Assembly (NCBI GenBank): GCA_947460175.1
Contig: CANHGW010000006.1
Coordinates: forward strand, 1-64,000
Reading direction: 5' to 3'
DNA from: Bacteroidota bacterium
Lineage (GTDB): Bacteria > Bacteroidota > Bacteroidia > Chitinophagales > Chitinophagaceae
Length of the DNA: 64,000 nt
A program made the position numbers and the translations under genes. The notes under the pieces were generated by a model that saw only the letters and a program-made list of their open reading frames with translations, was not told the DNA's origin and did no database searches. Shown piece by piece: positions 26,297 through 35,826 of the stretch; position 1 is the first letter of the stretch; each line of letters starts with the position of its first letter.

Positions 26297-27961
26297 ATGA
26301 ACAAAAATAGAGCTATGCAATTAGTTGCATTTGTATACATGATACTTGCAATTGGGTGTACAAAAATACCCAATCATGCTCATTATATTCCTAAAGACGC
26401 CTTGCTAGTAGGTGCAGTTGACATGAATAAGTTGGGTAAGAAAATGATATGGAATGCAATCACAGGAAGTGAATTGTTTGATGAAATGCAAAAAGACTTC
26501 AAAAATGAAAAATCGAAAGAAGCCATGAAAGACTTCTCCTCAGTCGGATTGAATCAAAATTCAACTATATATTTTTTTTATACAGGAAGCCTTCGCCGTG
26601 ATAGTAAAATTTGTTTTTTGGTAGGAATGAAAAATCAATCCCAATTTGAAGAATTTATACAAAAAAATTTACAAGGCGTTACTATTCAATCGAAGTCGAA
26701 TTATAAATCGGCTCAAATAGAATCATCTGTTTATGCAGCATGGAATAAAGATGTAGCCATGTTTTTTCCGTTAGGAAAAATTTCTGATTCAGTGCAAGCT
26801 AATATTGGAATCAATACTGAATTTAATACTATCAAATCAGTTGAGGAGTTTCTAGCTACGGCATTCAATATTGATAAAGAAAAATCAATTACTTCACTAG
26901 CTCATTTCAAGGATTTACAAAAAAGCGGGCATGATGTTTCATTTTGGGCTAACTATGAAGAAATATTTAATCAAAATCAAGATTTGAATACTTCAGAGAT
27001 GCAGGCATTTATTAAAAAAGATTACTTTAAAGATGCTGCATTGGCTACAGGTGTAGATTTTGAAAAAGGAGCTACAGAGGTTGAAATGGATTATTATATG
27101 AGTGATGATTTGGCCAATATCTATAAAAAATACAGTACAGATAATGTAAATGCAGATTTGATTAAACGAATCCCTTCAAAGGATATAGCCATGATGATGT
27201 CATATAATTTGAAGCCACAAATGATACAAGATTTTTTGAAAAAATTTAATTTAGATGGATTAGCCAATCTTGGTTTAATGATGATGGGTACAAGTATGGA
27301 TAAGTTGGCTTCCACCTTTAAAGGAGATATGGTATTTGCAATTACTGATTTGAATTTAAAAGATACTGTGAAGAAAATACCTAATAGCGATCTAGAATTA
27401 GTAGTGAACCCTGAAATGAATTTTACGTTTGCTATGAGTATACAAGATGAATCAGCAGTAGAAAAATTTTTGAATAAAGGCGTAAAAGAAAATGTATTGA
27501 CTAAGAATGGAAATGTATATGCTATGGCTTCAAGTGAATCGGCGATAATCAAAAATAAGGATTTGCTCGTTTTTTCATCTAAGCAAACTATGGCTCAACA
27601 ATATGTGGATGGAGGAAGTAATGCGAAAGGAGTATTGCCAGGTGAAGTATGGAAAAATGTAACATCTTCTCCTATTGGATTGTACATTGATATCAATAAA
27701 ATACTTCAATTTTTACCTGATGATGAAATGAATGAAGATGATAAATTATTGATGGAAGAAACGAAGAAAATGTTTACTTACTTCGAAATGCATGGTGGGC
27801 ATATGAAAAATAATGCGAATCATCTTGAAGGGAATTTATTTTTTACAAACAAAGATGAAAATTCGTTATTACAGATTATTAATCTTGCTATGAAAGTAAA
27901 AAAGAATGCTGATAAAAATGCGGCTTCGAAATCTGCAAAAGATACCTCAATCGTATTGTAA
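26297..27961 (+). CDS. DUF4836-family lipoprotein
   Basis: The 554-residue protein has a lipoprotein signal ending in LAIGC (Cys21) and the sequence that follows, HYIPKDALLVGAVDMNKLGKK, is the typical opening of DUF4836 proteins of Bacteroidota. The body is a repeated alpha/beta domain without catalytic motifs. Localisation is predicted at the periplasmic face of a membrane; function is unknown. It is followed after 3 bases by the plsC-like gene, so the two likely share a transcript. Confidence 0.85.
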   Translation: MNKNRAMQLVAFVYMILAIGCTKIPNHAHYIPKDALLVGAVDMNKLGKKMIWNAITGSELFDEMQKDFKNEKSKEAMKDFSSVGLNQNSTIYFFYTGSLRRDSKICFLVGMKNQSQFEEFIQKNLQGVTIQSKSNYKSAQIESSVYAAWNKDVAMFFPLGKISDSVQANIGINTEFNTIKSVEEFLATAFNIDKEKSITSLAHFKDLQKSGHDVSFWANYEEIFNQNQDLNTSEMQAFIKKDYFKDAALATGVDFEKGATEVEMDYYMSDDLANIYKKYSTDNVNADLIKRIPSKDIAMMMSYNLKPQMIQDFLKKFNLDGLANLGLMMMGTSMDKLASTFKGDMVFAITDLNLKDTVKKIPNSDLELVVNPEMNFTFAMSIQDESAVEKFLNKGVKENVLTKNGNVYAMASSESAIIKNKDLLVFSSKQTMAQQYVDGGSNAKGVLPGEVWKNVTSSPIGLYIDINKILQFLPDDEMNEDDKLLMEETKKMFTYFEMHGGHMKNNANHLEGNLFFTNKDENSLLQIINLAMKVKKNADKNAASKSAKDTSIVL

Positions 27962-27964
27962 GGA

Positions 27965-28774
27965 ATGTTGAAATTAATCGTAACATTTTTTCAATTTATT
28001 TATTTTATCTATGTCATTAGTTGGTTTGTGATATTGATAATAGCATCTTTCATTGTCACATTGTTTTTATTGTTGTTACCCAATCGGATCAAGGATAAAG
28101 GGATGTATTACAATATGAAAATAATAAGCAACTTATGGTTTATACTATGTGGTATTATTACAAAAAATTATAATCGAGAAAAGATTGATTTTTCGAAAAG
28201 TTATATCATCACGCCCAATCATCAATCTTTTATTGATGCAGCTATTATTTATACTGTAGTACCTACAATTTTTAAAAGTTTAGGTAAAAAGGAAATTGAG
28301 AAAGCACCTATTTACGGTATTATTTATAAAATAGTGGTGATAACGGTGGATCGAAGTTCGATGATGGCAAGAGCTGCAAGCTTTCGTAAAATGAAAAAAG
28401 AATTGGAAAATGGGGTGTCAATTGTATTGTTTTCTGAAGGTACCTTTTCAAATACAATTCAAACTGAGTTGTTACCATTTCAAATTGGAGGCTATTCGTT
28501 GGCGATACTACAAAAGGTAGATGTGTTGCCTGTTTTATTTTTGGATGCAGCAAAAAGACATCATCCAAGTAAGCTATGGAAATTTTCGCCAGGAGTGAAT
28601 AGAGCTGTTTATTTGCCTCCTTTGTCAACGCATGCAATTGATAAAACACATGCTAATCAGTTGAAAGATTATGCTCAGCATTATATGCAGGCATGTTTAG
28701 ATTTTGGCCGAAAAAATAATCCTGAGGATGTTTGGGAATTTGCTGTAAATTGGCTGAACCAAAATAAAATTTAG
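27965..28774 (+). CDS. plsC: 1-acyl-sn-glycerol-3-phosphate acyltransferase
   Basis: This 269-residue enzyme would acylate lysophosphatidic acid to phosphatidic acid in phospholipid synthesis. An N-terminal membrane helix (residues about 5-40) precedes the acyltransferase domain. The HX4D catalytic motif appears as NHQSFID, the substrate-binding motif as SEGTFS (in place of the usual PEGTRS), and DRSS marks block II. It lies between the DUF4836 gene (3 bases) and the priA fragment (0 bases), as one transcription unit. Confidence 0.9.
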   Translation: MLKLIVTFFQFIYFIYVISWFVILIIASFIVTLFLLLLPNRIKDKGMYYNMKIISNLWFILCGIITKNYNREKIDFSKSYIITPNHQSFIDAAIIYTVVPTIFKSLGKKEIEKAPIYGIIYKIVVITVDRSSMMARAASFRKMKKELENGVSIVLFSEGTFSNTIQTELLPFQIGGYSLAILQKVDVLPVLFLDAAKRHHPSKLWKFSPGVNRAVYLPPLSTHAIDKTHANQLKDYAQHYMQACLDFGRKNNPEDVWEFAVNWLNQNKI

Positions 28775-29218
28775 TTGAAATACGCCGACGTCATATTGCC
28801 TCTTTCTATTCCTCAGTCTTACACTTTTGGAGTACCACTCGAATTACAAGATGATATTAAAGTTGGTTGTAGAGTTGAAGTTCAATTTGGTCAACGGAAA
28901 ATATACAGCGGTTTGGTAAAGCGATTGCACAATGAGAAACCTGATATCTATGCTGTAAAACCTATACGAAGTTTACTTGATTTAGTACCTGTTGTCAATG
29001 AGCAACAACTTAAGTTTTGGGAGTGGATAGCATCTTATTATGCATGCGCCGAAGGAGATGTGATGAATGCAGCCTTGCCTTCTCATTTAAAATTGGTAAG
29101 TGAAACGTGTGTGGTACTGAATGAAGATGTGAGTATTGATGCCAATGAATTGACTGATGATGAATTTCTATTATTACAAGCATTAGATATTAAACGAAAT
29201 CAACAAGATATAAAATAA
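28775..29218 (+). pseudogene. priA: priA remnant: N-terminal 3' DNA-binding domain only
   Basis: The 147 residues correspond to the start of the primosomal replication-restart helicase PriA: MKYADVILPLSIPQSYTFGVP and later GCRVEVQFGQRK form the 3'-end-binding domain, and WEWIASYYACAEGDVMNAALP follows as in full-length PriA. The protein ends at TAA (29218) in the segment leading to the winged-helix part; the ATPase, zinc-binding and C-terminal domains, about 650 residues, are missing. No helicase remnant follows in any frame before the metallopeptidase starts at 29254. Translation would start at TTG immediately after the plsC stop. Confidence 0.8.
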
Positions 29219-29253
29219 TTTTTCGCAAGGATTAGATTTCTTAACTTTATACT

Positions 29254-31050
29254 ATGAAGTTTATTTATTTATTACTTTTATTATCCATAGTTCCTCGATC
29301 TCTTTCTGCTGAGGGACATTTGTATTTTCCAAAACAGACGATCTCAATTGATAGTCAAGATGAAATCAAAAGTTATTTGAAAAATTATTTTAATGAAATT
29401 TATCATGAGGATTTTCAATTAGATTTAAGGTCTTGCAAAGCAACAAAACATATTGTTCATTATACATATTCGCTCGTCTATAAGCAAATCCCAATTCTTA
29501 ATTCAACTATCAAACTTAGTACTGATAGGTCTGGGAGAGTTTATTCAATTAAAAAGGAACTAAATGCACTCGATTATTTACCTTTTGTAGACTTGGAGTC
29601 AGCATTGAAGAAATGGGATGCATTAGATTTGAACAAATGGTTGCAACAACATACTATTGAAATCAATGATGTAAAATCAACTCAACTGAAAATTTCGTTA
29701 GAGTCATCGAAGCCATCCATTGTATTGGAAGTTAATCAATGGAATAAGGTAAAAGATATTACAAGTATTTATGAAATCGATGGTGCTAAATTATTGGAAT
29801 ACAATCATTCACGAAATTTAAATATTGATACAGTTGTCAATGCACGTATATTCAATCCTGATCCTATTACTACGCTTGGATTAATATACGGTGGTATAAA
29901 TGTTGATAGTGCCGATCGTCATCTTGATTGGATGTTGCCTGCATATAATCAAGTTACTTTGCCAGTAACATTTGATAACTTAAACAATACTTTTTATCTC
30001 GAAAATAGTTTGGTGAAGGTTGATGAATTTGAATCACCTGTGATTGATCCTGTTACTAGTTTATCTGATCAGTTTCTATTTTATCGAAATGAATCTGGAT
30101 TTGAAGATTGCAATGCTGTATATCATATCACAAAATTTCACGATTATATATCTTCAATCGGATACGATACGTTGATGAAGTTGCAATTATTAGTAGATAC
30201 TCATGGGCAATTTGGTGGAGATAATTCTGTTTTTAATCGCAATGGAGGTAATCCTACAATTAGTTTTGGTACTGGTGGAGTTGATGATGCTGAAGATGCT
30301 GATGTCATTATTCATGAATATTGTCATGGAATAAGTTGGAGCGCGAATGACAATGCTAATTTTACTTTTGAACGTAGTGGATTGGATGAAGGCTTGGCTG
30401 ATTATTTTGCAACATCGTATTCAAGAGCTATTAATCCATATAGTTGGCAACGAATGTTTACTTGGGATGGTCACAACGAATTTTGGAGTGGACGTAGGGC
30501 CAATTCATTTGCAAGTTATCCTAGCACAGGCAATATATATGCCGTCGGTGAAATATGGAATGGCGCTATGAGTGCCATCTGGACCGATTTAGGAAATATA
30601 GTTACGGATAAGTTGATGTTGGAGTCCCTGCATTTTTTTACAGATCAAACCATCTTGCCTGAAGCAGCTATGTATATATTACAAGCAGATTCTATTTTGT
30701 TTAACGGTGTTCATGTTCCAATAATTTGTAGTCATTTCCAACATCGTAATTTGTTGATGGGGAATTGTATAGCTGTTGGTTTTCATGATTTTGATACAGA
30801 TAGGAATGAATTTAAAGTAATTAATTCGTTAGGATTTGCCAACAATGAAAGCGATTTAAGGATTCAATTCAATGAATCGAAATCTGGTAAATGGATACTT
30901 TATACTTTATTAGGTGAGGTAATTAATTCAACTGATTTTAATGCAATGGAATCATTCGTGATATCACCAAAAGGATTAAATTCAGGAATCTATTTCTTAC
31001 AAATTCAACTACCTGAAGGGACTCAAACTATTAAACTATCAAAGCAATAA
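29254..31050 (+). CDS. Secreted M36/M4-like zinc metallopeptidase with T9SS tail
   Basis: The 598-residue protein has a signal peptide (ending SLSA), a propeptide-like region (about 20-200; FTP-type KQIPILNSTIKLSTD), and a gluzincin domain with zinc ligands His354 and His358 (HEYCHGIS) and Glu379 (SGLDEGLADYFA). HEYxHGIS is the fungalysin (M36) form of the motif. The last ~75 residues form a type A T9SS sorting domain (GKWILYTLLGEV, GIYFLQIQ, TIKLSK). It is predicted to be exported to the surface or medium as a protease. It sits exactly where the rest of priA would be expected. Confidence 0.85.
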   Translation: MKFIYLLLLLSIVPRSLSAEGHLYFPKQTISIDSQDEIKSYLKNYFNEIYHEDFQLDLRSCKATKHIVHYTYSLVYKQIPILNSTIKLSTDRSGRVYSIKKELNALDYLPFVDLESALKKWDALDLNKWLQQHTIEINDVKSTQLKISLESSKPSIVLEVNQWNKVKDITSIYEIDGAKLLEYNHSRNLNIDTVVNARIFNPDPITTLGLIYGGINVDSADRHLDWMLPAYNQVTLPVTFDNLNNTFYLENSLVKVDEFESPVIDPVTSLSDQFLFYRNESGFEDCNAVYHITKFHDYISSIGYDTLMKLQLLVDTHGQFGGDNSVFNRNGGNPTISFGTGGVDDAEDADVIIHEYCHGISWSANDNANFTFERSGLDEGLADYFATSYSRAINPYSWQRMFTWDGHNEFWSGRRANSFASYPSTGNIYAVGEIWNGAMSAIWTDLGNIVTDKLMLESLHFFTDQTILPEAAMYILQADSILFNGVHVPIICSHFQHRNLLMGNCIAVGFHDFDTDRNEFKVINSLGFANNESDLRIQFNESKSGKWILYTLLGEVINSTDFNAMESFVISPKGLNSGIYFLQIQLPEGTQTIKLSKQ

Positions 31051-31052
31051 AA

Positions 31053-31080
31053 AAAAGAACCGACACTAGGTCGGTTCTTA
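31053..31080. terminator. Bidirectional terminator
   Basis: The 10-bp stem AAGAACCGAC-ACTAG-GTCGGTTCTT (31055-31079) is preceded by an A run and lies between two convergent genes. Confidence 0.85.
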
Positions 31081-31104
31081 AATAATTTTATTAATTGGTT
31101 TTTA

Positions 31105-31872
31105 TTAGAATCTGTATCCAAAATTTAAACCAAATCCACGAAGACCTACCATGCCGAATTTAGTAGAAACACTTGCAGCGTTTGAAGTAACAGACACTAC
31201 ATTTTTCTTGAAAAATTGAGAATCATCTAATGTAGATTGCAAATCGTTTCTTAACTTAAGTTGATCAGCAGCAGACATTCCTGAACCAGAGATCGCGCCA
31301 TCAAAAGAACCGTTAGAAGATGTATAATGCAAGCCTAGTATAAACCAATCCAATGAAAATGATTTACCAATATTGAAGTGAGAGCCAATCATAAGTCCTC
31401 CACCAAATGTGGTCATTTTGCCATCAAGTGTCATAGTACGAGTAACATTGTTATCATCTTTGAATGTATACCCAGTTCCCATATTTATACTTCTGAATCG
31501 AAAATAAGGAGCAAGATAAAATCCTCTCATAACATGTTTAGGATAAAATCTAAATTCAGGTGTTATGGCAAAACTTCCTACAGTTAATCCATTGATAGTG
31601 CCTGCCGATGCATTTGGGTCATCTTGAATGGCTGTTTCCAATGAATTGTAAAACATAGGAGTTCCTTTTGGCATTAATCGTAATTGACAAGCCACTGCAA
31701 TTTTAGGCGTAAGGGCTCTTTCATATTGAACTCCAAAGTTTTTGTACACTAAAGAAGTTAAATTTAATTTCACACAATTTTTCTTAGCAGGCATACCTGC
31801 CGCTTCTTTGTCTTTTGCAAATGAAAACAATGAAGTTGCTGTTAATAAAGCAATGAGTATTAGTTTTTTCAT
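31105..31872 (-). CDS. DUF3575-like outer-membrane barrel protein
   Basis: The 255-residue protein has a signal peptide (MKKLILIALLTATSLFSFA) and strands typical of a small outer-membrane barrel (VKLNLTSLVYKNFGVQYERAL, in part; ITPEFRFYPK; FGLNFGYRF ending in Phe). The NLTSL...NFGVQYERAL opening resembles DUF3575 proteins. A promoter-like TACTCTTGC lies at 31893-31901 on the minus strand. Function unknown. Confidence 0.7.
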   Translation of the reverse strand: MKKLILIALLTATSLFSFAKDKEAAGMPAKKNCVKLNLTSLVYKNFGVQYERALTPKIAVACQLRLMPKGTPMFYNSLETAIQDDPNASAGTINGLTVGSFAITPEFRFYPKHVMRGFYLAPYFRFRSINMGTGYTFKDDNNVTRTMTLDGKMTTFGGGLMIGSHFNIGKSFSLDWFILGLHYTSSNGSFDGAISGSGMSAADQLKLRNDLQSTLDDSQFFKKNVVSVTSNAASVSTKFGMVGLRGFGLNFGYRF

Positions 31873-31950
31873 ATATATCTATTTTTATAATGCAAGAGTA
31901 CATTACAAAAAGTTGTAAGACAATACCATGTATAGGGTATTTTTTTAAAT

Positions 31951-34900
31951 TTATTTTCTTGCTTTAGGTGCAATACCAAGTGCAGAGTATAAAATAGATT
32001 GAGACTTTTCTCTCACATCTAGTTTATTAATTAATTTATTTTCGGCTGAAGGGTAGGTACGATTAGATAAAAATATAAATAATAAACCTTGCTCAGGATC
32101 AGCCCACACACAAGTGCCAGTAAAACCTTGATGTCCAAATGTTCTTAAGGAGGCATTGTCTGAACATGGATTACCTTTATTAGCGTTAGGCTCAGGCTTA
32201 TCAAAGCCAAGTCCTCGTCGGCTTATCAACGAATATTTCGAAGTAAATAAATCGACCGTTGATTTTTGAAAATATCGTTTGCCATTATAGATTCCACCAT
32301 TGAGCAACATTTGAAATAATGTACCAAGATCGTTGGGAGTCGAAAATAATCCTGCATGACCGCTTACTCCACCAAACATGGCAGCTCCCATATCATGCAC
32401 ATAACCTTGTATAATTTGATGACGAAAATAATCATCATATTCGGTTGGAGCAATTTCTTTACCAGGCATTTTTTTATATGGATTAAATGAAGTGGAATTC
32501 ATACCTAGGGGCTTATAAAATTCTTCATAAACATATTCATCCAATGGTTTTTTGGTTATTGTTTCTGCTACTTTTTGCAATAAAATAAAATCTAAATCAC
32601 TATAAACATATTTACCTCTATTCTCCAATGGGCTCATCATAATGCGTTTAAACATCGTATCAACCCAATCTGACCTCATATACAAATTGTTTGAAACTTT
32701 GATTGAATATTTTCCAGACATTGATTTACTATAAATATCAGTACGAGGATATTTTGTACTATCCAATGTTTCTTTATAGAATGGTACCCAACTCTTTAGT
32801 CCAGCTTGATGAGTGAGTATATCTTTCAATTTTAAATATTCTTTATCAGTACCTTTAGTCATTCGAAGGTATTTCCCTAAGTAATCATTGAGGTCGATTT
32901 TGCCTTGATCATATAGCTTCATGATGGCCATAGTAGTTGCTGCTACTTTAGTCACAGAGGCTATGTCATAAATAGTGTTTATATCAACCGAGTTTCTTCT
33001 GTCTTGTGTAAGATGGCCAAAAGCCTTATCGTAAAATACTTTGCCATCTTTTGCTGCTAATACTCTACAGCCAGGAAATGCGCCAATTCTAATTGCATTT
33101 GCCAAAAAATCATCTAATCGATCCAAGTCGTTAATATTAATTCCTAATGCCATGGGGCTAACACAACATTCTAATGGTATGTCTTTGATAAATGGGGCTT
33201 TGTTGATAGGATTTACATCTTTATTTTGCTTGACAAATTTGGTACTATCTACAATTTCTCCCAAGCTGTTTGTAAGGGATACAATTCCATCTCCTGCTTT
33301 AAAATTGTCACATATTGTAACAGGTAATCTTCCTTTTGCCTTCAACTGTCCTGTCACAATTAAGGCTGCAATAGATTGTGTTTCATCTGCTTCGTCGTAT
33401 GCTACCAATATACCTTCCGCATTGCAAAAATTCTTAACAGCATAAGGATTGCCGAATAAAACGGATATAGTATTCTTATTTTTTGCCAATTCTTGAATCA
33501 CTTGAATTTCAGTTTTATCTAATCCGAAATTTTGGGTAGGATATCCTGTTGTTTTATGTATTCCGATGATGACAGCATCAGCATTCTTCATTCGTTTGGT
33601 GAAGTCTTTTATTTCTTTTTCGTTTGTAGGGGCAAAAAATATTTTTTTAACACCATAGTCCTTTAATGCTTTTGTAAATGTAGTTTCTTCTGTTGTACCT
33701 ACACCAACATACACGATGCTTTTAGCCGCATTTCGTTTTATATTATCAATAATTTGATAAGGATCACTTAGCAATGTGATTGCAGCTTCTGCTACTTGTT
33801 TTCGTATAGAGGGGATATATTGATTTAAATCTTGATCGATTGATTCAGGATTGAGTTTGTTTAATTTATTGAGTCCAGCATTATATTTTGCACGTAATAT
33901 TTTTTTTACACTTTCTTCAATTCGTTTTTCACTGATAGTTCCTTTTTTAAGTCCTTCTTTTATTTTAGCAATGCCACTTGGTACATCTTGTGAAAATAAA
34001 AGCATATCGTTGCCTGCTCCGAATGCTTTTAAATCTATTTCGCCAGGTTGATAATATTTTGCCACTCCTTGCATATTCAATGCATCTGTAAAAATGAGTC
34101 CATTGAAACCCATTTTCATTTTTAATAAATCTGTGACTGTTTTTTCAGAAAGTGTGGAAGGGGTATGTTCTCTATTATCCAATGATGGAATTTGAAGGTG
34201 CGCTATCATCATGGATTGAATTCCATTTGCTATCAATTGTTTAAATGGATACAGTTCTAATTTTTCTAATTCGAAGTATGATTTACTTATCTCTGGTAAA
34301 TCTTTATGTGAATCTACATCAGTATCACCATGACCAGGAAAATGTTTGGCACAAGCCATTACACCATTATCTTGAAGTCCTCTCATGTATTGAATGCCAT
34401 AGTTTGATACTTTTTGTTTGTTTTCGCCAAAGGATCTGAAATTGATGACAGGATTGTTAGGATTATTATTAATATCGATAACTGGTGCGAAATCGATGTG
34501 TACACCCATTCGTCTACATTGACTGGCTATAGCAGTAGCCATTTTATATACAAGGGTACTATCTTTCATAGCCCCTAGCATAAGTTGTCGAGGGAAGTCT
34601 CTTACACCTGTTAAACGCATTCCTAATCCCCATTCTGCATCCATGGCAATCAATAAGGGTGTTTTAGATATAGATTGGTATCGATTGGTTTGTTCGATTT
34701 GAGCTTTGGGTGTGCCTTGCATAAATATTAAGCCTCCAATACTATTTTCACGAATCAATTTTTCAATCAATGGTTGATTGTATTTTTCCCCACCCGAATA
34801 AGCTGCTATCATGTAGAGTTGACCTATGCGTTGGTCTAATGTAAGGGAATTGTATATACTATCTACCCATACATTTATTTCAGATTGCAACGGAGGAAGT

Positions 34901-34989
34901 GGGATTGATTTGTTTGCTGGTTGAGCATTTAGAAAATTTAAGCAACAGAAAAACAAAAAAACACTTGATAGCAAGAACTTTTGAAACAT
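31951..34989 (-). CDS. Glycoside hydrolase family 3 / serine beta-lactamase-like fusion
   Basis: About 1012 residues from the start at 34989. A signal peptide is followed by a GH3 NagZ-like domain (about 25-380) with the His/Asp dyad loop KHFPGHGDTDVDSH and nucleophile Asp in FTDALNMQG, a GH3 C-terminal domain (about 390-590), and a serine hydrolase domain (about 620-1010) with SVTK as the SxxK nucleophile motif, YSD where YxN is usual, and HQG as third motif. The pairing suggests peptidoglycan or muropeptide processing in the periplasm. A promoter -7 box at 35005-35012 overlaps the longer start (35007) and favours 34989. Confidence 0.9.
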   Translation of the reverse strand: MFQKFLLSSVFLFFCCLNFLNAQPANKSIPLPPLQSEINVWVDSIYNSLTLDQRIGQLYMIAAYSGGEKYNQPLIEKLIRENSIGGLIFMQGTPKAQIEQTNRYQSISKTPLLIAMDAEWGLGMRLTGVRDFPRQLMLGAMKDSTLVYKMATAIASQCRRMGVHIDFAPVIDINNNPNNPVINFRSFGENKQKVSNYGIQYMRGLQDNGVMACAKHFPGHGDTDVDSHKDLPEISKSYFELEKLELYPFKQLIANGIQSMMIAHLQIPSLDNREHTPSTLSEKTVTDLLKMKMGFNGLIFTDALNMQGVAKYYQPGEIDLKAFGAGNDMLLFSQDVPSGIAKIKEGLKKGTISEKRIEESVKKILRAKYNAGLNKLNKLNPESIDQDLNQYIPSIRKQVAEAAITLLSDPYQIIDNIKRNAAKSIVYVGVGTTEETTFTKALKDYGVKKIFFAPTNEKEIKDFTKRMKNADAVIIGIHKTTGYPTQNFGLDKTEIQVIQELAKNKNTISVLFGNPYAVKNFCNAEGILVAYDEADETQSIAALIVTGQLKAKGRLPVTICDNFKAGDGIVSLTNSLGEIVDSTKFVKQNKDVNPINKAPFIKDIPLECCVSPMALGININDLDRLDDFLANAIRIGAFPGCRVLAAKDGKVFYDKAFGHLTQDRRNSVDINTIYDIASVTKVAATTMAIMKLYDQGKIDLNDYLGKYLRMTKGTDKEYLKLKDILTHQAGLKSWVPFYKETLDSTKYPRTDIYSKSMSGKYSIKVSNNLYMRSDWVDTMFKRIMMSPLENRGKYVYSDLDFILLQKVAETITKKPLDEYVYEEFYKPLGMNSTSFNPYKKMPGKEIAPTEYDDYFRHQIIQGYVHDMGAAMFGGVSGHAGLFSTPNDLGTLFQMLLNGGIYNGKRYFQKSTVDLFTSKYSLISRRGLGFDKPEPNANKGNPCSDNASLRTFGHQGFTGTCVWADPEQGLLFIFLSNRTYPSAENKLINKLDVREKSQSILYSALGIAPKARK

Positions 34990-35004
34990 ATGGACGATTT
35001 GTGC

Positions 35005-35012
35005 CAAAAATA
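35005..35012 (-). promoter_or_regulatory. -7 element TATTTTTG of the GH3 fusion gene
   Basis: It is an exact TAnnTTTG match on the minus strand, 15 bases before the ATG at 34989. Confidence 0.5.
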
Positions 35013-35190
35013 GTTTTTAATGTTCAGAAAACTTGTTTGTGAATATCCACAGGAATGCGGATAACTACCTTTAACATACTTTTAGAATATTCTCTCTATT
35101 ATTGAGTATTTTTACAACGTCTAAGAGGTGGTTCTATCTTTTTTATTCAATCAATAGAACTGCTATTATTTTAAACAAAAACAAATAAAA

Positions 35191-35775
35191 ATGAAAAAAA
35201 CACTTTTTTTAATTTCTGTCACTTTCTTGACTTTGAGTGCATTTGCCCAAAAAAACGAATCAAAATCGAATAATAATGATTTTGGTAAAAACATTATTGC
35301 ATTTCATCCTTTACATGCCGTTGCCGATAATTTTGTGGGCGTAGGTTTTTCATATGAAAGACTTGTTAATAATTATATCGGTATTAAAGTGCCAATCATG
35401 AAATCAATCAATACAAATTATGTTAATGTAGGATTGGAAGCAAAATTGTATCCAGCTCGCAATAATGGCGTTGTTAAATATGCAATTGCACCTTCAATTA
35501 ATTTCGGAACTGGTGATGAAAAATATTCAGACTATGTATACGATCCAGTATTAGGTTACAATGTTCAAACATTTACTAAATCGCCTCGTACCCATTTTGG
35601 ATTTTTATTAAATCAAACATTGAATGTTACGATTATGAAACAAATGTATATCGGCATTGATGGTGGACTTGGTATCAACTATTTCGATGATAAATCAAAC
35701 CGTAATTTTAATTCAAACAATAATAATATTACCTTGGCTGCTCAATTTCACATGGCCTTGGGTTTCAGATTTTAA
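35191..35775 (+). CDS. Outer-membrane beta-barrel-like protein
   Basis: The 194-residue protein has a signal peptide (MKKTLFLISVTFLTLSAFAQ) and Gly/aromatic strands; it ends in ALGFRF, with a terminal Phe as in outer-membrane proteins. The opening FHPLHAVADNFVGVGFSYERLV resembles DUF3575-like barrels and weakly the gene at 31105. No function can be assigned. Confidence 0.7.
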   Translation: MKKTLFLISVTFLTLSAFAQKNESKSNNNDFGKNIIAFHPLHAVADNFVGVGFSYERLVNNYIGIKVPIMKSINTNYVNVGLEAKLYPARNNGVVKYAIAPSINFGTGDEKYSDYVYDPVLGYNVQTFTKSPRTHFGFLLNQTLNVTIMKQMYIGIDGGLGINYFDDKSNRNFNSNNNNITLAAQFHMALGFRF

Positions 35776-35797
35776 TGCTAACAACATAGATTTTTTT

Positions 35798-35826
35798 AAA
35801 GGCTAAGTTTTTCTTAGCCTTTTTTT
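35798..35826. terminator. Bidirectional terminator
   Basis: The stem AAAGGCTAAG-TTTTT-CTTAGCCTTT is followed by Ts; it lies between the barrel gene and the convergent aroA. Confidence 0.85.

Noticed and set aside
31951-34989. GH3/beta-lactamase fusion as a novel fusion or misassembly
   Set aside because: The same domain order is common in Bacteroidota and both active sites look largely intact.
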